Below are positions 1 through 7,734 of a stretch of 8,897 nt of DNA, one piece after another. This stretch comes from Spirochaetales bacterium (GTDB taxonomy: Bacteria; Spirochaetota; Spirochaetia; DSM-27196; SKKC01), in the NCBI GenBank assembly GCA_007121695.1, contig SKKC01000248.1, positions 1-8,897 of the forward strand, written 5' to 3'. The notes under the pieces are model-generated. The model ran no database searches, had not been told where the DNA came from, and saw nothing but the letters and a program-made list of their open reading frames with translations. The position numbers were made by a program, and so were the translations under genes. Each line of letters starts with the position of its first letter. Positions within the stretch are counted from its first letter, which is position 1.

Positions 1-1
1 G

Positions 2-3000
2 TTCCTTCAACGAATCGGGCGCGCCTCCGGCAATGCAACACAGGATGCGCTGTTCGTGGAAATCGACGGTGTGCCCGCTGTCCTGCTGTACGAGCCGGGA
101 TACTTCAGTCCCTTTGAACGCCTCGATTCCTATCTGCTGTCCCGACCGGGCAGCCCCTCGTCGTTTCCCGACCTGCGCTTCGTGCGCCGCGACGGGAACG
201 CTGAACTGCCCCTGCAGACCGTCCCCCCCGCCCGCTTCTCGGCAGACGGAGATCTGCTGCTCCTCGGGCGCAGCGACCCCGACGACGTATCGTCGCGGTA
301 CCCGTTTACGACCATTGCGGGGCTGTATGGACCGGCTGCATCGCGGGTTCTTCGGGCTGACACGATACCGTTTGATCTGCTGTTGACGGTTGCCGAGGCT
401 GTCGACAGAATCCGGCTCCCGTCGGGGGCGATTCCCGGCACCGTAACCATGACCCGAAACGGAATTCCCGATTCGCGCTTTGAGCTGCAGCCAGACGGGA
501 CGGTGCTGCTCGGTTCGCCAGCCCTGCCGCAGGACATTCTCGAGTTCCGCTTTCGCACCACAGAAACAGAGGGCGCCTCGGGCACCCTTCGTGCAGCGTC
601 GGGTACTCGAATAACGCTTTCCGAACGGAACCGGGCAACAGCGAGCCTCCAGTACACGAGAGACATCGGTACGGAGGCGTTTACGACACGCAGCACCCAG
701 GCGATCGCCGAGACCCGCGGTGCCGTTTCTGTTCGCCACGAGGGCGAATACCTGCAGGCAGGTCTGCTTGCGCGGGCCACGCTGACAAACCCCGATACAA
801 CCGGCCTTCGCAGGCTGTTCGACCTGGACGCCACGAGAACGCCTGTTCCCGTAACTCCCTGGCGGGTCCTGCCGGGCCCGGTCGTCGAACCGGCCGGGTT
901 TCCGGACAACCTCGATGCAGGCACGCGCGGCAGACTTTTCTTTCGCGACTACCAGAGCGACAACGGATTTCTGCCCGCTGACACCCCACTCGAAGCTGAA
1001 CGTGAATACCCCTTCGAAGACGGAAGCTACACCGGTCCCTACCTTGCCTCGCTTCCCGGAACGAGCGGAACGGACCCGGCCGACCGGGCCATGGTTATCG
1101 ACTACGAGCTTCAGGACGGTCATGAGTGGGTCAGCGCCCAGCTGCAGTTCGGCCCTGACACAGCCGCTGTAACCCCGGCAGGCCTGCGCTTCACGATCAG
1201 CACAATCGGATTGAGCGGCGACGTAGACGTCTACATGCAACTTGGAGCAACCGGCGAGGACCTCGACGGGGACGGCATCGCGGACGCAGGCCGATCGTCC
1301 GCCGCGCCTGCCTTCCCGTTTGCCCAGACGGATGCGATTACGCTTCTCGCTGGTGGAAAAGCGACACCCGACGCTCGAGGGCAGGCCGCGCGGGAAGACG
1401 GGCTTCTGCGCGGGTTTCTCGCGTCAGAGGACCCGAACCGCATCGTCACGCGAGAACTCTTCACCAACCTCGGAAACGGCACAGTGTCCGCCAGCGGCAC
1501 GGATATTGTCGTCGAACTCACGGCAGAAGAACGAGCACGCATCGACACGCCTCGTGCGCTGCGCTTTGTGGTTGTTCCCTCCGGGAATCATCCTGCGACA
1601 GGCAGGATACTCGTGTCCTCGGTCGAACTCCTTGCGCGTCCCGTCTTCGTGCGCTCGAGCGGCTCGGGTACGGCGACCACAGTCCCGGAGTCGTCAGTAA
1701 CGCGAAGCGATGGATCGCCCCTCCCCGAAACCCGTTTTCTCGCCCGGGTGCACCCCGAATCGCAGGCGTTCACGCAGGACCCGTCCCCGGGCGACGGAAA
1801 CCGTGTACTCTCGGTACGCGGGAACGAAACCGAATCTACCGATATCGTGAGCGTCCACGATCCGGTCCGACTTTCCGACTACGAGACCCTGGTGTTCTAC
1901 CTGCACACCGGAACGGCCACTGGCCCGGTCCTGGTATCGGTAGAGTCGGGCTCGGACGGGACGGCGGCGATAGCGGCGTCGTTCAGCGTCGATCGGGACC
2001 CGGACTGGCAACGAATCGAAGTCGACACGAGGCGCGGCAGAGTCAGACGCGGCGAGGAAGATATCGGCACTGCCACGATCAATCCGGCCGTCGAACTGCG
2101 CCGGACCATCATCAGCCTGAGCTCTGATGAAAACCCGTGGACGGTGTACCTCGACGAACCACACCTGTCAGGCAGCAGACATCGCATAGACGGGAGCATT
2201 GTCGCCGATCTGAACTACAGGGGGCCGACCGACTGGTTCACGATGCCAGGCGGAGTTCGTGTGGGGGATCTCGCCGTCGATGTTTCAGGTCAGATAGACG
2301 CATCTCGTGCACAGGTAGACGGCGAAGGTGTTCAGGCCGACACGGTACGCCTCGATGCTGCGAGCGCCATTTCGCTTGGAAACATGCGCGTCGGGATCAG
2401 TGCAGACTGGGTCTACGCGCCGGTCTTCGAAGAACAGAGTCTGATTCTCGGACACCGCGTGGCGACGGTCGAACCCTGGCACGGTCTTGAAATCGGGGAA
2501 ACCTATACGCGAAGTATGACCACCGTAGGTCGCACGGTCGAGAATCACGACGTCGAGGCGTCGCTGTCACGTCCGCCCTGGCGGTCCGATCTTCGCGCGC
2601 GCCGCGTGCAGACCGGATCGATTCGGGAACAGCTGCAGCGTCTGTCGCTTAGCCTCGCGCCGGTACAAGCCCAGGTTCGTCTGACACAGACAGGGATCGC
2701 AGACGATCTGCGCGTTGCCACTCCGTACGCGGCAACCTGGGTTGCCTCCTACCCCGCGCTGCTTCCGTCGTCCATGGACGAGACGACTCGTCGGACAGGC
2801 TCTGCAGCCGCGACCCTGTCACACGAGTTCAGTCGAGCGACACCCTCGCTTTCGCTCGACACCGCCTGGACGTCCATCCCTGCATCGGCACAGCTGAACG
2901 CGGACTCGACAGCTCAGCTCGCTGTAGAGCTCGAGCCCTTTGGCGACACAGGAATTCGGCTGACCCCATTCTACCAGCGGCGGCTCGGGATCGTGGAGGA

Positions 3001-3877
3001 AGGATCGCCGCCAGGCGGATATCGGGACGATGTCACCCGGGTTGCCGCGTCTCTTGGTCCGGAGGAACGCGTGCTGTACGCGTCAATACCCTTTGTGGAG
3101 CTGTTCGCTGACCACGCCGATACCGCATTCGCGCTGATGCAGAATCGCAGAAGCAGCACACGGTTCACACCAGCTGCGGGAATCACGGTTACGCGACCAC
3201 TGCAGACCCGCCTCCGGGATCTCGTGCTGCCGTATCGCGCGACGTTCGAGACGGCGCGCGAGTTTCGGGTAGACAATGACAGCACGAGTTCTTCCGGGCG
3301 CCTGACGATCGAAGGTAGAACACTCGCGGCGAACCTGTTCGGATCGCTCGGAGCGTATCCGCGTACACAGCTGTTCCGAACCGACGAATACGAGACGCGG
3401 ATTCGTGTGCGAATTGACTACGCCGATACGATACGTGAGGTCACACAGCAACAATACCTGACAGAGCTTTCGATGCGCGTATTCCCCCGTCCGGCGACCG
3501 AGGCAAGCCTGACGCACACGTCAGTGCTCGAGTACGGCGCGACGACCGGCACAGATCATCGGACGCGGCTGCAGGGAAGTTTTGAACACGACCCGGAGCG
3601 CGCGCAGGCGCTTCCCGTTCCCGTTCCGTACGCAGAGGCAGCGCTCCGATCGGAGCACGACGTATCGGTGCAGCTGCAACGGCGTCACACTCCCGATCCG
3701 GGCGACCTTGTGCGCATAAGCGGCGGAAGCCGTGTCGTCGCGCTGTACGACACGACGCTCCGGCTGGTCGCGGGAGCCCGAATCGGTTACGATGTCACCG
3801 GTCTCAGAACCGAAGGCGCGAGCGTAATCGAACGTCTCGGCTTTGAACTCAGCGTAACGGGGCGCTACCGGTTTTAA
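2..3877 (+). CDS. Large surface/outer-membrane beta-rich protein, 5'-truncated (SprA-like architecture possible)
   Basis: The reading frame is open from base 2 with no stop. A GTG at base 56 sits inside continuous protein-like sequence, so it is probably an internal Val and the true start lies outside the window; 1291 residues are visible. The product is beta-rich, low in Cys and has no internal hydrophobic helix. Around bases 420-560 a segment with a P-D-G-T-V-L-L-G core precedes many short amphipathic strands. Bases ~1090-1645 look like a beta-sandwich that includes an Asp-rich loop (D-L-D-G-D-G-I-A-D). Bases ~1820-2185 form a second, CBM-like sandwich ending in T-V-Y-L-D-E-P-H-L-S-G. From ~2200 on, alternating polar/hydrophobic strands run to a final R-Y-R-F, the terminal aromatic typical of BAM-inserted barrels. 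The layout (sandwiches plus a large C-terminal barrel) recalls SprA-type translocon/surface proteins, but I recognise no decisive motif. It could instead be a surface adhesin or an unrelated large porin. Gene reality is certain; function is weak. Confidence 0.9.
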   Translation, partial: FLQRIGRASGNATQDALFVEIDGVPAVLLYEPGYFSPFERLDSYLLSRPGSPSSFPDLRFVRRDGNAELPLQTVPPARFSADGDLLLLGRSDPDDVSSRYPFTTIAGLYGPAASRVLRADTIPFDLLLTVAEAVDRIRLPSGAIPGTVTMTRNGIPDSRFELQPDGTVLLGSPALPQDILEFRFRTTETEGASGTLRAASGTRITLSERNRATASLQYTRDIGTEAFTTRSTQAIAETRGAVSVRHEGEYLQAGLLARATLTNPDTTGLRRLFDLDATRTPVPVTPWRVLPGPVVEPAGFPDNLDAGTRGRLFFRDYQSDNGFLPADTPLEAEREYPFEDGSYTGPYLASLPGTSGTDPADRAMVIDYELQDGHEWVSAQLQFGPDTAAVTPAGLRFTISTIGLSGDVDVYMQLGATGEDLDGDGIADAGRSSAAPAFPFAQTDAITLLAGGKATPDARGQAAREDGLLRGFLASEDPNRIVTRELFTNLGNGTVSASGTDIVVELTAEERARIDTPRALRFVVVPSGNHPATGRILVSSVELLARPVFVRSSGSGTATTVPESSVTRSDGSPLPETRFLARVHPESQAFTQDPSPGDGNRVLSVRGNETESTDIVSVHDPVRLSDYETLVFYLHTGTATGPVLVSVESGSDGTAAIAASFSVDRDPDWQRIEVDTRRGRVRRGEEDIGTATINPAVELRRTIISLSSDENPWTVYLDEPHLSGSRHRIDGSIVADLNYRGPTDWFTMPGGVRVGDLAVDVSGQIDASRAQVDGEGVQADTVRLDAASAISLGNMRVGISADWVYAPVFEEQSLILGHRVATVEPWHGLEIGETYTRSMTTVGRTVENHDVEASLSRPPWRSDLRARRVQTGSIREQLQRLSLSLAPVQAQVRLTQTGIADDLRVATPYAATWVASYPALLPSSMDETTRRTGSAAATLSHEFSRATPSLSLDTAWTSIPASAQLNADSTAQLAVELEPFGDTGIRLTPFYQRRLGIVEEGSPPGGYRDDVTRVAASLGPEERVLYASIPFVELFADHADTAFALMQNRRSSTRFTPAAGITVTRPLQTRLRDLVLPYRATFETAREFRVDNDSTSSSGRLTIEGRTLAANLFGSLGAYPRTQLFRTDEYETRIRVRIDYADTIREVTQQQYLTELSMRVFPRPATEASLTHTSVLEYGATTGTDHRTRLQGSFEHDPERAQALPVPVPYAEAALRSEHDVSVQLQRRHTPDPGDLVRISGGSRVVALYDTTLRLVAGARIGYDVTGLRTEGASVIERLGFELSVTGRYRF

Positions 3878-3888
3878 TGCAGGTAACA

Positions 3889-3917
3889 TGGATAAGTATT
3901 CGATTCAGAGATATATT
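3889..3917 (+). promoter_or_regulatory. Candidate sigma70-type promoter for the barrel/FecR/mutL unit
   Basis: TGGATA at 3889-3894 (4 of 6 to TTGACA) and TATATT at 3912-3917 (5 of 6 to TATAAT) are separated by exactly 17 nt, in a strikingly AT-rich patch of an otherwise GC-rich window. Transcription would start near 3924, leaving a leader of about 25 nt that contains the Shine-Dalgarno. The position, right after the stop of the large surface gene, is where a promoter for the next unit is expected. The hexamers are matched by eye only. Confidence 0.45.
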
Positions 3918-3932
3918 CCCGTTTATTCACAT

Positions 3933-3937
3933 GGAGG
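3933..3937 (+). promoter_or_regulatory. Ribosome binding site that fixes the start of the 480-aa barrel gene
   Basis: GGAGG lies 10 nt before the ATG at 3948. It decides the start: an in-frame ATG at 3888 would add 20 polar residues ahead of the signal peptide, has no good Shine-Dalgarno and overlaps the candidate -35 element. A further ATG at 3954 is possible but is spaced 16 nt from GGAGG. Confidence 0.8.
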
Positions 3938-3947
3938 ATTCAGTCTA

Positions 3948-5390
3948 ATGAACATGCGCGTTCGTTTTGTACACATTCTATTTGCGATAGCCCTGATTGT
4001 AGCCGTACCAGCCGGTCTGACGGCGCAGGACGGGAGCGAGCCTTCCGACAACGGAGTAACTTCCGACTTCGGCTTCGGATTGAGCCTCGGGCTCGGGGTG
4101 CAGACCTTCAGAAATCCCGATTTTCCGGATGATCCCGATGCCCCGGAGTTTATAACATGGCAGAGCCTGCAGCTGAACCCGGATATTGCTGTCGGACAGC
4201 TTGGTGTTGGCCTTGATCTGACGCTGAACTATACCTTTACTGCTGGTGAGTTCGGGAATGAGTTCGACGTACGCCGCGAAGACTGGGTCCCGGACGAAAA
4301 CACGAACTTCCTCGAGCTGTATCTTCCAAAGATCCGCTATGTACGCTGGGCCCAGAAGGGCGATCCGCTGTTTCTGCTCTTTGGCCAGATCGACCGGGCT
4401 ATCCTCGGAAACGCGTTTATTGTCGGCGGGTATACAAATACCCGATTCCTGCCGGAGCGGCCGATTTTCGGTGCCCAGGTAGACGTCGACGGCGGACTGT
4501 TCAATTTTCCCTACGTCGGCGTCGAAACCTTCGTATCGAACGTCGCTGCCTTTGACCTGTTCGGCAGCAGACTGTACGTACGACCGCTTGCCGATCTTGA
4601 AGTCCCGCTTCTGCCGGCTCTTGAAGTGGGCGGCACGTTCGTGACAGACCGTGACCCCTGGTACTTCGAGCGACGAGACCCGGATAGCACCGTGGATCCG
4701 GACGAAGACGTCGGTCCGGTAAATATCTGGGGCTTCGATCTGAGACAGCCGGTGCTGAACAGTCCTGTCCTGTCGCTGGCTGTGTTCTCTGACGTTGTTA
4801 ACCAGAACAACAACTGGGGCAGCATGGTCGGCTTCGGAGGGCGCACCCTTGGTTTTCTGAGCTTCGGTGCGCAGGCGCGATTCCTTGGCGAAAACTTTAT
4901 TCCCGTGTATTTCGACGGATCCTACGACCTGTTCAGGCGGTCGCGCTACGAAGTGTATCGCGGAAACGCGAGTATTGACCCCTACGCCGGGTGGCTCGCA
5001 TCACTCGGTTTCTCCTTTCTGCAGGATCAGCTCGTGTTCAGCGCGTCCATGGAAGGACCGTTCGATGCGCCCATTACTGACACGGACGAAGACGGCCGGC
5101 CGACTCCCGAGGCGCTTGCACGTAATCCTATTCTGCGCGGTAGCTTCCTGATCGGTGACGGTGTAATTCCGGGAGTTACTGTCGGGGCGAATTACGAGAA
5201 GCGGAATCTCCAGTCAGTTTCGGACGTATTCTCGCCGGAGGATGCGGTAATTGGAGCACGCGTCAACTATCGAACCGGACCTGCGGTCATTTCGCTGCGC
5301 TACGATCTGAGTTACGATCCGAATCCGGCTCCGGGAGCCAGCGCCTGGCGCGTAAACTCGGGTCTTGAGACTTCAATCGCGCTGTTTTAA
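3948..5390 (+). CDS. Outer-membrane beta-barrel protein, 480 aa
   Basis: Predicted export to the outer membrane. The N-terminus has a clear Sec signal peptide: basic M-N-M-R-V-R, a hydrophobic core at residues 7-24, then L-T-A before Q27, so SPase I cleavage after A26 is likely. There is no lipobox Cys. Residues ~40-480 are alternating beta-strands with Gly/Tyr/Phe/Trp girdles and Asp-rich turns (for example D-P-D-E-D near residue 250 and T-D-T-D-E-D-G near 380). The last residues, T-S-I-A-L-F, form a C-terminal barrel signal ending in Phe. The protein aligns by eye with the barrel of the next gene. Shared landmarks are K-I-R-Y...G-D-P-L-F-L-L at 128-144, L-G-N-A...G-G-Y-T-N at 153-164 and L-F-G-S-R-L-Y-V-R-P-L at 204-214. 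The downstream gene starts 10 nt after the stop. It is a porin or structural barrel of a family I cannot name; substrate unknown. Confidence 0.9.
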   Translation: MNMRVRFVHILFAIALIVAVPAGLTAQDGSEPSDNGVTSDFGFGLSLGLGVQTFRNPDFPDDPDAPEFITWQSLQLNPDIAVGQLGVGLDLTLNYTFTAGEFGNEFDVRREDWVPDENTNFLELYLPKIRYVRWAQKGDPLFLLFGQIDRAILGNAFIVGGYTNTRFLPERPIFGAQVDVDGGLFNFPYVGVETFVSNVAAFDLFGSRLYVRPLADLEVPLLPALEVGGTFVTDRDPWYFERRDPDSTVDPDEDVGPVNIWGFDLRQPVLNSPVLSLAVFSDVVNQNNNWGSMVGFGGRTLGFLSFGAQARFLGENFIPVYFDGSYDLFRRSRYEVYRGNASIDPYAGWLASLGFSFLQDQLVFSASMEGPFDAPITDTDEDGRPTPEALARNPILRGSFLIGDGVIPGVTVGANYEKRNLQSVSDVFSPEDAVIGARVNYRTGPAVISLRYDLSYDPNPAPGASAWRVNSGLETSIALF

Positions 5391-5394
5391 GGGG
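5389..5394 (+). promoter_or_regulatory. Ribosome binding site overlapping the upstream stop codon
   Basis: AAGGGG begins inside the TAA stop of the 480-aa barrel gene (5388-5390) and ends 6 nt before the ATG at 5401. This overlap supports cotranscription and probable translational coupling of the two barrel genes. Confidence 0.7.
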
Positions 5395-5400
5395 TAGAAC

Positions 5401-7719
5401 ATGAATGTACGTAAAACCGTTCTTTCGCTGTTTATATTTGCCGGTCTTGCTGTGGCGCTTTCGGCACAGCCGGCGACTGCCGTAGTCGAATATTTCGACG
5501 ACGAGTTCGAGGTGCAACTCTTTGACGCCGACGGGTTCGAGCTGCAGTTCTTTTCCTTCGGGCAGGAGCTTACGCAGGGTTCGCGCGTTCGCACGCTGAA
5601 CTCGAGCCTGGAGCTGCGGCTCGTTCCGAATGGGTCGATAATCCGTGTCGCGCCAAACTCCGAAGTAGTTATTGACCGCCTTCAGGGTACGACGAATGTC
5701 GAAATGACCATGGCCAGCGGCCGTCTGCGACACGTCGCATCGCGTGTAGCCGGTGCCGATTACCGGATACGCTCTGGTACCGTTACGGCAGGGGTTCGCG
5801 GTACCGATTACCTGATTACCGAGAACGAGATAGTCGTGTTTTCGGGACTTGTCGATGCGATCAGAAACGATACAAACGAAATTGTTTCCCTCGCCGCCGG
5901 GCAGGCGGCAAGCGCACTTTCGGAGGTTTTTCAGGCGGTCGTACTGTCAGCGCAGGAACTGAGCGAGATAGCTTCCGACAACACGTTCGAGCAGCTTGAC
6001 CCCGAATCAGTTCCGCAGGCAACAACGCCGGACGAAGACGAAGAGACAATTGTCGATGACGACACCGATGATGAACCTGAAGAAGAGGTCGTTGTAACCG
6101 AACCCGATACCGATCCGGCAGACGACGAACCTGCTCCACAGGTTCCTCCAGCCCGCGTAGCCCCGGCTCCCCTTCCACCGATCATTACCCCGAGTGTTGG
6201 TTCACCTGACCCGGGTGTATCGTCGCAGGACGCAATCATGGCCGACTTCCTCGGAGGGCTTGGGAACATTCTTTCGATGGAGATCGGTAGCATTACCATT
6301 GACGGCCAGACCTACGCGAAAGCGGTTCTGCAGCCAACGATACAGCTCGGAAGGCTGCGCCTCGGGCTGTATCTCCCCATTATCTATCAGTCCGATCTCT
6401 TCGATCCGAGCGACTGGTACCAGCCGCGGGGCAACAACGAGTGGTCCTTCGGCACGGACAGCGAATTCGCAGGTGAAGACAACGAAATATGGCTGCGTAC
6501 GCAGGACGCGCTTCGTGACCTTGCGCTCAAAATCCGCTTTCTTGAATTCGGACAGCAACGCGATCCGTTTTTCCTGAAGCTCGGGAACCTGGACAATCTG
6601 ACCCTGGGGCACGGGGTGCTTATGCGAAACTACGCGAACGACAGCGAGTTTCCGGCCGTCAGACGCCTCGGGTTCAACCTCGGAATAGACGGTGGCGGGT
6701 CCGGTATTGAACTGATTGCAAACGACCTGACGGAACCCTCGATATTCGGTTCTCGCCTCTTTGTGCGCCCGCTCGGTGAAAACGTACCATTCGCAGTCGG
6801 CATATCGGGACTGACGGATATCAGCCCGGCGCGCGACTTGCCGGACCCGGCTACACTCACCGGTGATACCGAAGCTGTCGAAGCAGCCCGGGCAATAGAC
6901 CCCATATTCATTAACGTTGCGGCAGATATCGACATTCCGATTGTGGAAACCGGAGCCTTCAGCGCGGTTCTGTTTGCCGACGTCGGTGGAATGGTTCCCT
7001 TTCTGCGAGACGCCTTTGTCGCAGGAGACGGAACGACGATTAACTCGGGATTCCGCCCGGATACACTGTATGTCGAAGACGGAGGCTCGATTTCACTCCG
7101 TAACTACGGGATCATGACCGGTATCTTCGGAAACATTGGCCCGGTCGACTACCGACTGGATGCGCGGAACTCCAACGGGGTGTTCCGACCATCCTTCTAC
7201 GGACAGAACTACGACCGTGTGCGCGGTGACAGAGCGATAGAGCTCGCCCGGTATCTGTTGAACCCGGACGCCGACGAGTTTAATCAAAGCACCTACGGCA
7301 TCTACGGCGAAGCGGGTGCAGACCTGTTCAGCGTGGTTCGACTCGAAGCCGGATACCTCTGGCCATGGCAGGTTGCAGCCGGGGGTGGTCTCGAACCCGC
7401 AGACAACGACGAGCTGTTCGTGTCGCTTCAGATCGCACCCGAGACCCTTCCGCTCGGTCTGCACGGAGGCGTCTCCTACCGACGCACCGAGTTTGCGCCG
7501 ACTGTATTCGGACGCGGCAACTTCGCAAACGCGACGCTGTTTGACGCAAATACGACCTTCCGTGGTGAGATCGTGTATCCTGTTGCGCCTATCATGAACG
7601 TCGTGGGCGTCACCACGACTACGCTCACGCGTAACCCGGACGGCACCATCGTCTACGACAGTAACGGACGACCCGAGTACAACTGGTCGTTCACAATTGA
7701 AACCCGCATCGGAATGTAA
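5401..7719 (+). CDS. FecR-domain protein fused to an outer-membrane beta-barrel, 772 aa
   Basis: Residues 1-22 form a Sec signal peptide with a hydrophobic core at 7-20; cleavage is likely after L-S-A22 or A-T-A27. Residues ~55-145 match the FecR fold (PF04773 type): a G-S-R-V-R-T strand at 60-65, N-G-S-I-I-R-V-A at 78-85, S-G-R-L at 106-109 and the hallmark G-V-R-G-T-D-Y at 131-137. A short helical stretch (~168-198) leads to a linker at ~200-265 that is first highly acidic (Asp/Glu/Thr) and then Pro/Ala-rich. Residues ~290-772 are a barrel paralogous to the preceding gene, with F-G-S-R-L-F-V-R-P-L at 449-458 as the best landmark. Unlike classical FecR there is no cytoplasmic anti-sigma part, no inner-membrane helix and no adjacent sigma factor or TonB receptor, so sigma regulation is unlikely. 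The FecR domain should sit in the periplasm, tethered to an outer-membrane barrel. The protein ends in I-G-M rather than an aromatic residue. The domain call is firm; the role is unknown. Confidence 0.9.
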   Translation: MNVRKTVLSLFIFAGLAVALSAQPATAVVEYFDDEFEVQLFDADGFELQFFSFGQELTQGSRVRTLNSSLELRLVPNGSIIRVAPNSEVVIDRLQGTTNVEMTMASGRLRHVASRVAGADYRIRSGTVTAGVRGTDYLITENEIVVFSGLVDAIRNDTNEIVSLAAGQAASALSEVFQAVVLSAQELSEIASDNTFEQLDPESVPQATTPDEDEETIVDDDTDDEPEEEVVVTEPDTDPADDEPAPQVPPARVAPAPLPPIITPSVGSPDPGVSSQDAIMADFLGGLGNILSMEIGSITIDGQTYAKAVLQPTIQLGRLRLGLYLPIIYQSDLFDPSDWYQPRGNNEWSFGTDSEFAGEDNEIWLRTQDALRDLALKIRFLEFGQQRDPFFLKLGNLDNLTLGHGVLMRNYANDSEFPAVRRLGFNLGIDGGGSGIELIANDLTEPSIFGSRLFVRPLGENVPFAVGISGLTDISPARDLPDPATLTGDTEAVEAARAIDPIFINVAADIDIPIVETGAFSAVLFADVGGMVPFLRDAFVAGDGTTINSGFRPDTLYVEDGGSISLRNYGIMTGIFGNIGPVDYRLDARNSNGVFRPSFYGQNYDRVRGDRAIELARYLLNPDADEFNQSTYGIYGEAGADLFSVVRLEAGYLWPWQVAAGGGLEPADNDELFVSLQIAPETLPLGLHGGVSYRRTEFAPTVFGRGNFANATLFDANTTFRGEIVYPVAPIMNVVGVTTTTLTRNPDGTIVYDSNGRPEYNWSFTIETRIGM

Positions 7720-7734
7720 TAGCATTCCCGGGCG

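Noticed and set aside
130..924. 264-residue open frame on the minus strand
   Set aside because: It lies antisense inside the large surface gene, is rich in Arg/Ser/Pro as expected for a shadow frame of GC-rich DNA, and has no recognisable domain.
3888..3947. Upstream in-frame ATG giving a 500-aa version of the barrel protein
   Set aside because: It lacks a good Shine-Dalgarno, overlaps the candidate promoter and puts 20 polar residues before the signal peptide; the ATG at 3948 has GGAGG upstream.
5756..5820. Short direct repeats CCGATTACC and GGTACCG
   Set aside because: They encode similar beta-strands of the FecR domain (A-D-Y-R-I and T-D-Y-L-I) and are explained by protein sequence.
6127..6145. 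Inverted repeat GAACCTG-5 nt-CAGGTTC within the linker of the FecR-barrel gene
   Set aside because: Only 7 bp, in the middle of a coding region, no T-run; likely chance in a repetitive Pro/Asp-coding stretch.
5401..7719. Classical FecR sigma-regulator of iron uptake
   Set aside because: No anti-sigma N-terminal part, no inner-membrane helix, no sigma factor or TonB receptor gene in the window.
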